The notes under the pieces: model-generated
What the model was told of the DNA's origin: nothing
Databases searched by the model: none
What the model saw: the letters and a program-made list of their open reading frames with translations, nothing else
Position numbers and translations under genes: made by a program
NCBI GenBank assembly: GCA_002632265.1
Contig: NQOV01000007.1
Location: forward strand, 119,583-183,582
Reading direction: 5' to 3'
From: Rhodospirillaceae bacterium MC!
GTDB taxonomy: Bacteria; Pseudomonadota; Alphaproteobacteria; MC1
DNA: 64,000 bases
Shown here: in pieces, positions 8,931 through 17,529 of the stretch
Numbering within the stretch: position 1 is the first letter of the stretch
Layout of the letters: each line of letters opens with the position of its first letter

Positions 8931-8979
8931 GTGCGAGAAAAACTCTAAAACGAGTGCTTTTTCACAACCCTTTATTTGC
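8931..8979. repeat. dispersed hairpin repeat, family 1
   Basis: GGTGCGAGAAAAACTC, a short loop, then GAGTGCTTTTTCACAACC: a long imperfect stem of the same family as 6967-7014. It lies in the permease 4 upstream region. Confidence 0.6.
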
Positions 8980-9908
8980 ATAAGTGTTATTTAATGAACT
9001 TATTGCATTGCACATACAAATAGATATCAAAATGAAAATTACATTGGTATTTATGACCAACACATATTATAATAAAATTTCATAACTTTGATTATAATTT
9101 TTATTATAATGTTTTTTCAAGGTCATGATTGGTTAAATGCAACTTTATTTTTAATACTATTTTAAAACGTAAGATATATAATAAATTTTGATCTTACTTG
9201 AGTAGCTTAGCATATTGTTACTCTATTGTCAATAAAAAAATAAATTGACTGTTTTCTCATCACTTACTAATTATGATTCTTAAGTATTAGAATTTAATAT
9301 CTTGAATAACTAAATGGGATATTTAAAAGAATATATCTTATTTTTAGCTCAATATTTTTATCATCAAAATATATAATATATGAATAACATCTGGATAAAT
9401 ATTACGAATTTAAATAACAAAAAATTATTCAAATCAAGATAAATATAAAATGATTCACAGGATGAATCTGCAGTTATTTTGCTTTTGAAGAACTATCTTA
9501 CATTAATAAAAAATTATTCAAATCAAAAGAAAATTCTTTTTAATATAAAAGGATTTCAAATATTTAATAATATAGTTAAAGTCTGAATATATACCTGATT
9601 TTGTAAAAATATATGATAAGTATAAAAATTACTTGACAATTTCATAAAAATATGATTTAATAGAAATAAGATAGATTTATAATTTACATAAATACTATTT
9701 AATATGATATCTATTATATAACAATTCATTTAAAAAAATGTATTATAAAATATCATAGCTATAGAATATTATTGCTTAATATCTCTTAAAATATACAAGA
9801 AAAAAAGTTATAATTAACATATAATATTAAAATTAAATATCTAAATAGCAGAATCTTAACAATAGAATCTCAAGAATAGAATCTCAATAATAACTTAAGG
9901 AGTTACTT
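8980..9908. other. divergent intergenic region between permease 4 and glycosidase 1
   Basis: About 930 nt, over 80 percent A+T, with no credible gene. It contains a 12-bp inverted repeat ATTATAATAAAA (9066-9077) / 9099-9110, a possible minus-strand promoter TTGACA (9227-9232), 17 nt, TAAGCT (9204-9209) pointing towards the permease genes, and the plus-strand promoter of glycosidase 1 at 9633-9661. The region probably carries the regulatory sites of both arms of the sugar locus. Confidence 0.5.
9633..9661 (+). promoter_or_regulatory. sigma70-type promoter for glycosidase 1
   Basis: TTGACA (9633-9638), 17-nt spacer, TTTAAT (9656-9661), giving a leader of about 240 nt. The surrounding sequence (TATAAAAATTACTTGACA...AAAATATGAT) is nearly the same at the second glycosidase promoter (12024-12052), so promoter and gene were duplicated together. 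Confidence 0.75.
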
Positions 9909-11783
9909 ATGAAAAAATTTGAACAGTTTCACACAATAAAAACAGGCGAAGCTAAATTAACTAATGGTTTTTGGGCGAACCGTGTGGAAAACTATGCCGA
10001 TATCATCGATAATCTGGAAGAAGCATTGCTTAATGAAGAAAATGCCGCTCGCATGCTAAATTTCGGAATTGCTGCAGGGGAAATCGAGGGCGAGTTTTAT
10101 ATGAACGATTGGTCCGATGGCGATTGCTATAAATTCATCGAAGGTTGTGCCAATCAATACGCCGTTACGAAAGATGAGAGAATCCTAAAAGTTATCAATA
10201 AATACATTCCATGGATCGAAAAATCTCAAGAAGAAGACGGCTACATCGGAACTCAAACCTTACTTACCGACAAAACCCGCTGGACACATCTTGAAGTACA
10301 TGAAATATATAATTTCGGACATCTATTTACAATGGCCTGCGTTCATTACGAAGTAACTCAAGATGATCGCTTACTTAATGTGGCGAAAAAGGGTGCTGAT
10401 TATTTATGGAAATTATTTTCTCCACGTCCTAAAGAGCTGGCTCATTTTGGTACTAATCCAAGCCAAATCATGGGATTAGTGGAATTGTACGAAATTACAA
10501 AGGATAAAAAGTATCTAGATTTAGCTGATATCTTCGTCTCTATGCGTGGTGAAAGCCCAGAACTAGGTGGCGATGGCACGCAAAACTTCATCCCCTTACG
10601 TGATGAAACCCAACCTATCGGCCATGCGGTAAAAGGTGCTTATCTTTACGCTGGAGCAATGGATGTATACGGTCATACAGGCGATAAAACCTTGCTTAAT
10701 GCCATTGAGAAAATTTGGAAAGATCTTGTTAAAAGACGCATATATATTACAGGTGGAGCAGGCCCGCAATATGTGGGAATTTCCGATCGTGGAAATCTAG
10801 TGCGTGAAGCTTTTGCCTCGGAATACGATTTACCCTTGAGAGTTTCATACAATGAAACATGTGCCAATATTGCTGTAGCCATGTGGGCAAAACGCATGCT
10901 CCAAATTACAGGCGAAGCAGAATATGGCGATTGGATGGAAACAATCATGTTTAATGCAGGTATATCAGGCTCAAGCTTGGATATGAAAAGATATTTCTAT
11001 TCTAATCCTTTAGCCCACAGAGCTAATCATCACATTGAACCCACATTCCAACAATATACCCATGTTCCTAATGAACGCTTTTTCACTTTTGATTGTTGGT
11101 GTTGCCCACCACAATTACTTCGCACATTTACAGGAATGCCTAAATGGATATATTCTCTATCGGATTCAGGAGTAGCAATTAACCTATTCGGCGGTAGTGA
11201 ACTTAATACTACCTTAAAAAGTGGCGAAAAAGTGGCCATGAACATCGTAACTAATTATCCTTGGGATGAAAAAATAGCAATCAACATCGAAAACGCTCCT
11301 AAAGATATGGATCTAACATTCAGAATCCCCGCTTGGTGCGAAAATGCTACCCTAAACTCTAAAGCTATCACTTGCGGAATGCACACAATCAAAGTAAATT
11401 CAGGCGATACTATAATGATAGTCTTACCAATGCAAGCTCAACTTTACACATGTGATCCCCTACTAGAACAATCAAACGGAATGTTTGCAGTGAAAAGAGG
11501 GCCAGTAGTTTACTGCTTAGAGGGTAGCGATATCGAAAATAATATCTCAATTGATGAATTAACTATCCCAGAAGATACACAATTCACAGAAACCACAATC
11601 GACGAATTTCCTTATGGTATGGTAGGCTTGAAAGCTGATCTAGTCCATCGCCCACAAGGTCAAGGATTATATCAACCTGCTAAGAATAATAGTAAGAAAA
11701 AAGTATCTGTCCGCTTTATTCCATACTTCTCATGGGCCAATAGAGAAGAACAAGACATGAGTGTATGGCTACCACGTGCTTAA
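9909..11783 (+). CDS. GH127-family (DUF1680) glycoside hydrolase, probable beta-L-arabinofuranosidase, copy 1
   Basis: A 624-residue protein of the DUF1680/GH127 family, whose founding member HypBA1 is a cytoplasmic beta-L-arabinofuranosidase with a zinc-bound catalytic cysteine. Its N-terminal two thirds are an alpha/alpha-barrel. The zinc/catalytic residues can be matched: Glu316 and Cys318 in YNETCAN, and Cys398-Cys399 in CWCCPPQ (HypBA1 Glu338, Cys340, Cys417, Cys418). The C-terminal third has beta-rich segments including FRIPAWC and KRGPVVYCLEGSD, typical of the family. No signal peptide is present, so it acts in the cytoplasm. Start supported by TTAAGGAGTTACTT before ATG. It has its own promoter and terminator. 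The sulfatase nearby suggests the natural substrate may be sulfated. Exact sugar specificity is uncertain because the family also includes other activities. Confidence 0.85.
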   Translation: MKKFEQFHTIKTGEAKLTNGFWANRVENYADIIDNLEEALLNEENAARMLNFGIAAGEIEGEFYMNDWSDGDCYKFIEGCANQYAVTKDERILKVINKYIPWIEKSQEEDGYIGTQTLLTDKTRWTHLEVHEIYNFGHLFTMACVHYEVTQDDRLLNVAKKGADYLWKLFSPRPKELAHFGTNPSQIMGLVELYEITKDKKYLDLADIFVSMRGESPELGGDGTQNFIPLRDETQPIGHAVKGAYLYAGAMDVYGHTGDKTLLNAIEKIWKDLVKRRIYITGGAGPQYVGISDRGNLVREAFASEYDLPLRVSYNETCANIAVAMWAKRMLQITGEAEYGDWMETIMFNAGISGSSLDMKRYFYSNPLAHRANHHIEPTFQQYTHVPNERFFTFDCWCCPPQLLRTFTGMPKWIYSLSDSGVAINLFGGSELNTTLKSGEKVAMNIVTNYPWDEKIAINIENAPKDMDLTFRIPAWCENATLNSKAITCGMHTIKVNSGDTIMIVLPMQAQLYTCDPLLEQSNGMFAVKRGPVVYCLEGSDIENNISIDELTIPEDTQFTETTIDEFPYGMVGLKADLVHRPQGQGLYQPAKNNSKKKVSVRFIPYFSWANREEQDMSVWLPRA

Positions 11784-11839
11784 CACTACCTAGCTAGAAT
11801 TTAACTTCTATTGTTTAACTTAACTTGTGAAACTTACCT

Positions 11840-11877
11840 AATGGAAAGATGTAAATAATTTTATATCTTTCCATTTT
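11840..11877 (+). terminator. terminator of glycosidase 1
   Basis: AATGGAAAGAT pairs with ATCTTTCCATT (11-bp stem) and is followed by TTT. It lies about 55 nt after the stop codon. Confidence 0.7.
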
Positions 11878-12023
11878 GATTTGGAATTTACTATAACATG
11901 CAGTTATCCTAATATATAAGAAATCAGCCTTAGTTAGATATTTTAATGATCATATTTAATCTCATCAATACAAATAGTTAGCATATGAAAGCTAATATTT
12001 TTCCAAATAAATATAAAAATTAC

Positions 12024-12052
12024 TTGACACATGAATAAAAATATGATCTAAT
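12024..12052 (+). promoter_or_regulatory. sigma70-type promoter for glycosidase 2 and sulfatase
   Basis: TTGACA (12024-12029), 17-nt spacer, TCTAAT (12047-12052), in the same sequence context as the promoter of glycosidase 1. The leader of about 160 nt ends in short ATATCA repeats (about 12168-12188). Confidence 0.75.
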
Positions 12053-12221
12053 GAATGTTAGTTAGATTTATTACTAATATAAATATGACTTATGAGAATA
12101 TGTAAAACAAACTAAGCTATTACAAGATATAACACTATAATAAAAGATATCTCTCAAATAGAGATAACAATATCAATATCAATATCAATGTAATTACAAA
12201 AACAAGAACAAGGAATTAATC

Positions 12222-14096
12222 ATGAAAAAATTCGAACAATTTCACACAATCAAAACAGGAGAAGCTAAATTAACTAATGGCTTTTGGGCGAAACGTGTGG
12301 AAAAATACTCAAGTATAATCGACAATTTAGAATCAGCCCTATTAAATGAAGACAACGCCGCTCGCATGCTAAACTTTGGAATTGGTGCAGGCGAAATCGA
12401 AGGCGAATTTCATATGAATAGCTGGTCCGATGGCGATTGCTATAAATTTCTTGAGGGCTGTGCCAATCAATATGCTGTTACAAAAGATAAAAAAATCCTA
12501 GATGTAATGAATAAATACATCCCATGGATCGAAAAATCTCAAGAAGAAGATGGATATATCGGAACACATACCTTATTGACCGACAAAGTCCGTTGGGATT
12601 ATCCAGAATTGCACGAATTATACAATTTAGGGCATCTATTTACCTTGGCATGCGTCCATTATGAAGTAACAGAAGATGATCGCTTGCTTAATGTGGCAAA
12701 AAAGGCTGCTGATTATTTATGGGATCTATTCTCGCCACGTCCGAAAAAATTGGCTCATTTCGGCTTTAATCCTAGTCAAATCATGGGATTAGTGGAATTA
12801 TACGAAATCACAGACGATAAAAGATATCTAGATTTAGCTGATATCTTCGTATCTATGCGTGGAGTTACTCCAGAAATCGGTGGCGATTGTAATCAAAACT
12901 TTATTCCTTTACGTGAAGAAACTCAACCTATCGGCCATGCGGTAACAGGTGCTTACCTTTACGCTGGAGCGGTGGACGTCTACGGCCATACGGGCGATAA
13001 AACCTTACTAACCGCTGTGGAACGCATTTGGAAAGAACTTATAAAACGACGCATATATATTACTGGCGGAGTGGGCCCACAATATGCCAGTTATTCAGAT
13101 CGTGGTAATCTAGTTTATGAAGCTTTCGCATCGGAATATAATTTACCCTTAAGAGTTTCATATAATGAAACATGTGCTAATATTGCCGTAGCAATGTGGG
13201 CAAAACGCATGTTACAAGTTACAAATGACGCAGAATATGGCGATTGGATGGAAACAATCATGTTTAACGCAGGGATATCAGGATCAAGCTTGGATATGAC
13301 ACGCTATTTTTATTCAAACCCTGCCGCACATAGAGCATGTCATCACATCGAGCCGACATTTGCACAATATTCCCATGTCCCTAATCAACGTTTCTTTACT
13401 TTTGATTGTTGGTGTTGTCCTCCGCAATTACTTCGCACATTTACAGGAATGCCAAAGTGGATATATGCCCTATCAGATACAGGAGTAGCCATTAACCTAT
13501 TCGGTGGTAGTGAACTTAATACTACCTTAAAAAATGGCGAAGAAGTTAACATGAACATTGTAACTAATTATCCTTGGGATGAGAAAGTTGAAATCAACGT
13601 TCTTAAAGCCCCTAAGGATATGAATCTAACATTCAGAATCCCTGCTTGGTGCGATAAAGCTACCTTAAATGGTAAAGCTATCAACTGCGGAATGCACACA
13701 ATTCAAGTAAATTCAGGCGATACCTTAACGATCATCCTACCAATGCAAGCTCAACTATATACCGCCAACCCATTACTAGAACAATCAAACGGAATGTTTG
13801 CAGTGAAAAGAGGGCCAGTAGTTTACTGCTTAGAGGGTAGCGATATCGAAAATAACATCTCAATTGATGAACTGGCTATCCCTAAAGATGTTAAGTTCAG
13901 TGAAACAACAATCGAAGAGTTCCCCTATGGTATGGTAGGCTTGAAAGCTGATCTTATACATCGTCCGCACAGTGATAATTTATATCAACCTGTGGCAGAT
14001 GATAAAGAGAAAAAAGTCCCTGTCCGCTTTATTCCATACTTCTCATGGGCAAATAGAGAAGAGCAAGATATGAGCGTATGGATTCCTAGAGCATAA
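12222..14096 (+). CDS. GH127-family (DUF1680) glycoside hydrolase, probable beta-L-arabinofuranosidase, copy 2
   Basis: A 624-residue tandem paralogue of the preceding gene, same length with no gaps and the same active-site motifs: YNETCAN (Glu316, Cys318) and CWCCPPQ (Cys398, Cys399). Differences cluster in stretches such as residues 115-135 and 215-225, so the two enzymes may handle different linkages or substituents. No signal peptide, so cytoplasmic. The start is supported by ACAAGGAATTAATC before ATG. The sulfatase gene follows 115 nt downstream without an obvious promoter, so the two are probably co-transcribed. Duplication including the promoter region is visible. Confidence 0.85.
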   Translation: MKKFEQFHTIKTGEAKLTNGFWAKRVEKYSSIIDNLESALLNEDNAARMLNFGIGAGEIEGEFHMNSWSDGDCYKFLEGCANQYAVTKDKKILDVMNKYIPWIEKSQEEDGYIGTHTLLTDKVRWDYPELHELYNLGHLFTLACVHYEVTEDDRLLNVAKKAADYLWDLFSPRPKKLAHFGFNPSQIMGLVELYEITDDKRYLDLADIFVSMRGVTPEIGGDCNQNFIPLREETQPIGHAVTGAYLYAGAVDVYGHTGDKTLLTAVERIWKELIKRRIYITGGVGPQYASYSDRGNLVYEAFASEYNLPLRVSYNETCANIAVAMWAKRMLQVTNDAEYGDWMETIMFNAGISGSSLDMTRYFYSNPAAHRACHHIEPTFAQYSHVPNQRFFTFDCWCCPPQLLRTFTGMPKWIYALSDTGVAINLFGGSELNTTLKNGEEVNMNIVTNYPWDEKVEINVLKAPKDMNLTFRIPAWCDKATLNGKAINCGMHTIQVNSGDTLTIILPMQAQLYTANPLLEQSNGMFAVKRGPVVYCLEGSDIENNISIDELAIPKDVKFSETTIEEFPYGMVGLKADLIHRPHSDNLYQPVADDKEKKVPVRFIPYFSWANREEQDMSVWIPRA

Positions 14097-14104
14097 ACTT
14101 TATA

Positions 14105-14147
14105 ATAATACCTATTTGCTTAACTTTAAAAAGCACTTAGGTATTAT
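14105..14147 (+). other. hairpin between glycosidase 2 and sulfatase
   Basis: ATAATACCT (14105-14113) is the exact reverse complement of AGGTATTAT (14139-14147), loop 25 nt. There is no T-tract, so it may be an mRNA processing or stabilising hairpin rather than a terminator. Confidence 0.4.
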
Positions 14148-14211
14148 ATAACTTCACAATAATCAATAATCAATAATCAAGAATCAAGAACAATAAGAAA
14201 GAACAATAAAA

Positions 14212-15660
14212 ATGAAACAAAATGTATTATTCATATTAGTTGATCAATGGCCAGCTCATTGCTTTACTCACAAGGGCGATAACCACATCAAAACTCCAAA
14301 TATGGACAGATTAGCAACTAAAGGAACAGTATTTAACAATGCGTTCACAAGTTGTCCATTATGTTCGCCTGCACGTGGAACATTATTAAGCTCGAAATGG
14401 CAAACTCAAACAGAATTTCTCGATAATGTTGGTGTAGGATATTCCAAACAACCCCCACTTGATTTAAGCATAGATACATGGCTAGATGGAGCAGTTTCCA
14501 CAGGTCATCACGTGGGATACTTCGGCAAATGGCACTTGGGCCACAAAGGTACAGAACTACGTGGAATTCAAAAATATGACGAAAATCTAGAAGATTTCTT
14601 ACAACCATATGAAGACGGCGTAAGCACATATTCCTATGAAAAAAGCAACAAAGGATACATCGCATCAGCCAAAGAACTCGAAAACGCCCACCAACCATTC
14701 TACGGTAATTCCCATGAAAAAACAGAAGAAACAAGACCATATGCAATCACAGGCAGAGCCAACAATTTCTTAGATGAATATGTAAAATCCAACGAAGAAA
14801 AACCGTTTATGTTGACTGTATCTCTACCTGATCCGCATTTCCCCCACTATCTGCCTAAGGAATTTGTCGAAAACATGGAAGATTTTGAGATCGAATTACC
14901 TGCAAATATAGACGATTATTACACAAATAAACCATGGTTTCAGTCTAAAGCTTGGTGGCCAAGCATGGATACATCTAAACTAACACATGATGATTGGAAA
15001 GAAGTAATAAAATACGCCTACATGCACAGAATGCTAACAGATCAAGCTATTGGAACAGTCCTAGATAAGCTTGATGATCATAATCTTACCGATAACACAA
15101 CCATAATCTTCACATCCGATCATGGCGATATGTGTGGATCTCATAACAGATTTGACAAAGGTGCGTACTTCTATGATGAAGTTTGGCGAATTCCTTTAAT
15201 CATCCAAGATCCAAAGAAAAAACCAGCCGTACAAGATAGTTTTGTCTCAATCTTAGATATCGGTAAAACCCTAATGGATCTAACCAACTACACCCCTAAA
15301 ACTAAAGTAGAAGGTAAAGATTTAAGTGATCTAGTCGGCACAAACCAAACCCCGAAAGATTGGACTCAAGAAGTTTACGGCATGTACAATATGTACAACG
15401 GCATGAGTTTCGAAATCAGAGCCATACGCAATGAGCAATATAAATACGTCTACAATCCACAATCCATAGACGAATTCTACAACCTAAGCGAAGACCCTGC
15501 CGAACTCCACAACCTAAACAATTCCAAAGCTATGTCCAAAGAACAACAGGAGTTAAAAACTAAGCTATTTACATGGATGAAAAGCATTAACGACCCAATC
15601 ATAAACGCCGACTTACCCCCTGCAGGTACTATCGATCATTTAGGCATAGTTGGGCCGTAA
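14212..15660 (+). CDS. sulfatase (formylglycine-dependent, cytoplasmic)
   Basis: A 482-residue type I sulfatase that would hydrolyse a sulfate ester on a sugar. The signature CSPARG has Cys51, the residue converted to formylglycine in this family (C-x-P-x-R). Metal and active-site motifs are visible: FILVDQW near the N-terminus, TPNMDRLA, GYFGKWHLGHKG, and FTSDHGDMCGSHNRFDKG. There is no signal peptide, whereas most bacterial glycan sulfatases are exported. A maturation enzyme (FGE or anSME) must be encoded elsewhere. The ribosome binding site is weak; the leader consists of AATCAATAATCAA-type short repeats. Placement directly after the glycosidase suggests desulfation of an imported glycoside before or after its cleavage, which is an inference. 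Confidence 0.88.
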   Translation: MKQNVLFILVDQWPAHCFTHKGDNHIKTPNMDRLATKGTVFNNAFTSCPLCSPARGTLLSSKWQTQTEFLDNVGVGYSKQPPLDLSIDTWLDGAVSTGHHVGYFGKWHLGHKGTELRGIQKYDENLEDFLQPYEDGVSTYSYEKSNKGYIASAKELENAHQPFYGNSHEKTEETRPYAITGRANNFLDEYVKSNEEKPFMLTVSLPDPHFPHYLPKEFVENMEDFEIELPANIDDYYTNKPWFQSKAWWPSMDTSKLTHDDWKEVIKYAYMHRMLTDQAIGTVLDKLDDHNLTDNTTIIFTSDHGDMCGSHNRFDKGAYFYDEVWRIPLIIQDPKKKPAVQDSFVSILDIGKTLMDLTNYTPKTKVEGKDLSDLVGTNQTPKDWTQEVYGMYNMYNGMSFEIRAIRNEQYKYVYNPQSIDEFYNLSEDPAELHNLNNSKAMSKEQQELKTKLFTWMKSINDPIINADLPPAGTIDHLGIVGP

Positions 15661-15670
15661 TACATTTTTG

Positions 15671-15716
15671 TTGACATAATCGTCTAACATATGCTATCAT
15701 ACTTAAGTATACTTAA
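15671..15716 (+). promoter_or_regulatory. promoter followed by 14-bp palindrome after the sulfatase
   Basis: TTGACA (15671-15676), 18-nt spacer, TATCAT (15695-15700), then the perfect palindrome TTAAGTATACTTAA (15703-15716) where transcription would start. No ORF follows for 500 nt; the transcript would begin with the family 1 hairpin at 15716-15778. It may drive a small RNA or the distant secreted-protein gene. Confidence 0.55.
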
Positions 15717-15778
15717 AGGGTAGGATAAGTGGTGGGAAAATTGCTGTTTATTTAGTGCTTTTCTCATCCCTTTATTCA
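15716..15778. repeat. dispersed hairpin repeat, family 1
   Basis: AAAGGGTAGGATAAGTGGTG ... AGTGCTTTTCTCATCCCTTT forms a long imperfect stem of the family also seen at 6967, 8931, 33542, 41937 and 44367. Confidence 0.55.
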
Positions 15779-16216
15779 AATTAAAGAAATTTTCGACAAA
15801 TATCCAAGATCAGGCATATGGGCAAAAATATCTCACTTGTTTACAGAACTTATCTCAAAAATAGCTCATCTGCTTCAACCTTAAGTAAAAAAAATATCTA
15901 TTTTTTAATATAAATTCTACAATGTATATACATACAAACCATTAACACCATAATAAATTACTCAACTACTATTTTTTTAGAATCATTTTCTTTAAATTAT
16001 CAAACTAAAAGATTATTTTACTCTTAAGAGATGATAAATAAAGCATTATACTATCATTGTTTTTTACTCTTAAAAATTTTGTTCTTGCATTTTAAATTTA
16101 TACATGCTAAAATGTCTGATGAACAATTGTTAATTATTTGATAAAGAAAAGGACATCAAATAATACATACAATTTCATTCAATTTATTTAATTCAATTAA
16201 TGGAACAATCAATATA
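15779..16216 (+). promoter_or_regulatory. upstream region and promoter of the Asp/Lys-rich protein
   Basis: A promoter TTGCAT (16085-16090), 17-nt spacer, TAAAAT (16108-16113) is visible. The leader carries a perfect 10-bp inverted repeat ATTATTTGAT (16133-16142) / ATCAAATAAT (16155-16164) with an AAGGA-containing loop. The remainder (15779-16080) shows nothing beyond AT-rich sequence. Confidence 0.55.
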
Positions 16217-16801
16217 ATGAAAAAAATACTCCCTACAGCATTATCTGTATTACTACTTGGTTCTTCATATGCCTATGCTAAAACTACCACATATGCAAAC
16301 CCATTGACTAGTAATATAAGCTATCAAGCGGAATCAGCAGAAGACGCACAACCAATAAGTATTAGTTTTACTTATGATAATTCTTTGTCTCAATCTTCTA
16401 TCCAACAAACTATCAATGAATCATCTCTAACCGCATCTAGCAAAAAAGATGACGATGACGAAGATGATAAAGATGTAGACAAAAAGAAGAAAAAACACGA
16501 CGATGAAGACGTGGATAAAAAGAAAAAAGACGACGACGACGAAGATGTCGACAAAAAGAAAAAAGACGACGACGACGAAGATGTCGACAAAAAGAAAAAA
16601 GACGACGATGACGAAGATGTCGACAAAAAGAAAAAGGACGACGATGACGAAGATGTCGACAAAAAGAAAAAAGACGACGATGACGAAGATAGCGACGATG
16701 ATGACGATGACAGTGGTAAACACAAGAAATCTAAACATAAAAAGTCGAAACACAAGAAGTCTAAGCATAAGAAGTCTAAACACAAAAAATCTAAGCATTA
16801 G
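16217..16801 (+). CDS. secreted Asp/Lys-repeat protein, function unknown
   Basis: A 194-residue protein with a clear signal peptide (MKKILPTALSVLLLGSSYAYA, probable cleavage after AYA). Residues about 22-74 are Ser/Thr-rich without recognisable fold. From about residue 75 the protein is built from five copies of a 12-residue unit DDDDEDVDKKKK (36-bp DNA repeats with a GTCGAC site in each), followed by an Asp run and a tail of five KHKKS units. Strongly alternating acidic and basic blocks suggest an intrinsically disordered surface or periplasmic protein, possibly binding divalent cations or anionic polymers; this is inference. The DNA repeats make it prone to length variation. Followed by a strong terminator at 16919-16952. 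Confidence 0.75.
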   Translation: MKKILPTALSVLLLGSSYAYAKTTTYANPLTSNISYQAESAEDAQPISISFTYDNSLSQSSIQQTINESSLTASSKKDDDDEDDKDVDKKKKKHDDEDVDKKKKDDDDEDVDKKKKDDDDEDVDKKKKDDDDEDVDKKKKDDDDEDVDKKKKDDDDEDSDDDDDDSGKHKKSKHKKSKHKKSKHKKSKHKKSKH

Positions 16802-16918
16802 AAACCTTTAATAAACCATTCGCCAAAGTGTATTTACAAAAGTTGTTTCTTCAAATAATAAGAAAAAACCAACTTTAAAACAATTAAACATTGTCTTACA
16901 CCCAAACGAACCCACCCT

Positions 16919-16952
16919 AAAAGCTCTTGACACCCCAGTCAAGAGCTTTTTT
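16919..16952 (+). terminator. Rho-independent terminator of the Asp/Lys-rich protein gene
   Basis: AAAAGCTCTTGAC and GTCAAGAGCTTTT form a perfect 13-bp stem with a 6-nt loop, ending in TTTTTT. Confidence 0.9.
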
Positions 16953-16980
16953 CACATTAACATAACCCCCTATCCAAGCC

Positions 16981-17521
16981 AAACTCTTAACAAACACTCG
17001 CACTCTTTGAGTAGATCTCTTAACAGACGATCCTAACATAAGAATGTTAGACACAACTTGTTCGATCACATCTGGAAGAGTGTGAAATATAGTGAATTGT
17101 CTATAATATCAGTATGTTTAATGTTGATGTTGTAAGTTGTAAGTCCTATTCTCATTCAATATCATTTCTCTTACTTATTCCTGCAGGCCTAAACTAAGTA
17201 TAATATAAGTACACATAATACTACTTTAGATCTATTGTAATAAATTAAGACCATATCTATAAATAACCACTCGCTAAACAGTACTTAAAGTATCTTAATG
17301 TATATTTATCATATATCTAGTTTAGGCCAGCACAAACAAACAAATAAACAGATAAAACAACTTACATATATTATAACTTGGAATGATCATAACTCATAGA
17401 TAAACTCACATATAATAAGTATGTATGTTTTTTATTTGTGGGAATATATAATATAAAATCGCAATTTGTACGAGATTGCAAATATAAAGTATTTAGGAGA
17501 TATTATATGGCTCGCCCTTAG
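16981..17521 (+). repeat. composite repeat element, locus A
   Basis: Non-coding element sharing parts with loci at 21.5 kb and 56.9-58.6 kb. It begins with two degenerate copies of the 34-bp unit (CTCTTAACA at 16984 and 17017), then the conserved core with a palindrome (CTAACATAAGAATGTTAG) and a (T)CTGGAAGAGTGTG motif. Next is a 143-bp module bounded by a perfect 11-bp inverted repeat GGCCTAAACTA (17186-17196) / TAGTTTAGGCC (17318-17328). It ends with AGGAGATATTAT directly before a five-codon ORF (ATG at 17507, TAG at 17521). The region lies between the Asp/Lys-rich protein and rnd genes, both converging on it. Confidence 0.6.
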
Positions 17522-17529
17522 CTTTTTTG

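Noticed and set aside
16390-16811. Overlapping Ser/Phe- or Val-rich and Lys/Thr-rich ORFs in other frames of the Asp/Lys protein gene
   Set aside because: They are frame shadows of the 36-bp DNA repeats; only the 16217 frame has a signal peptide and start context.
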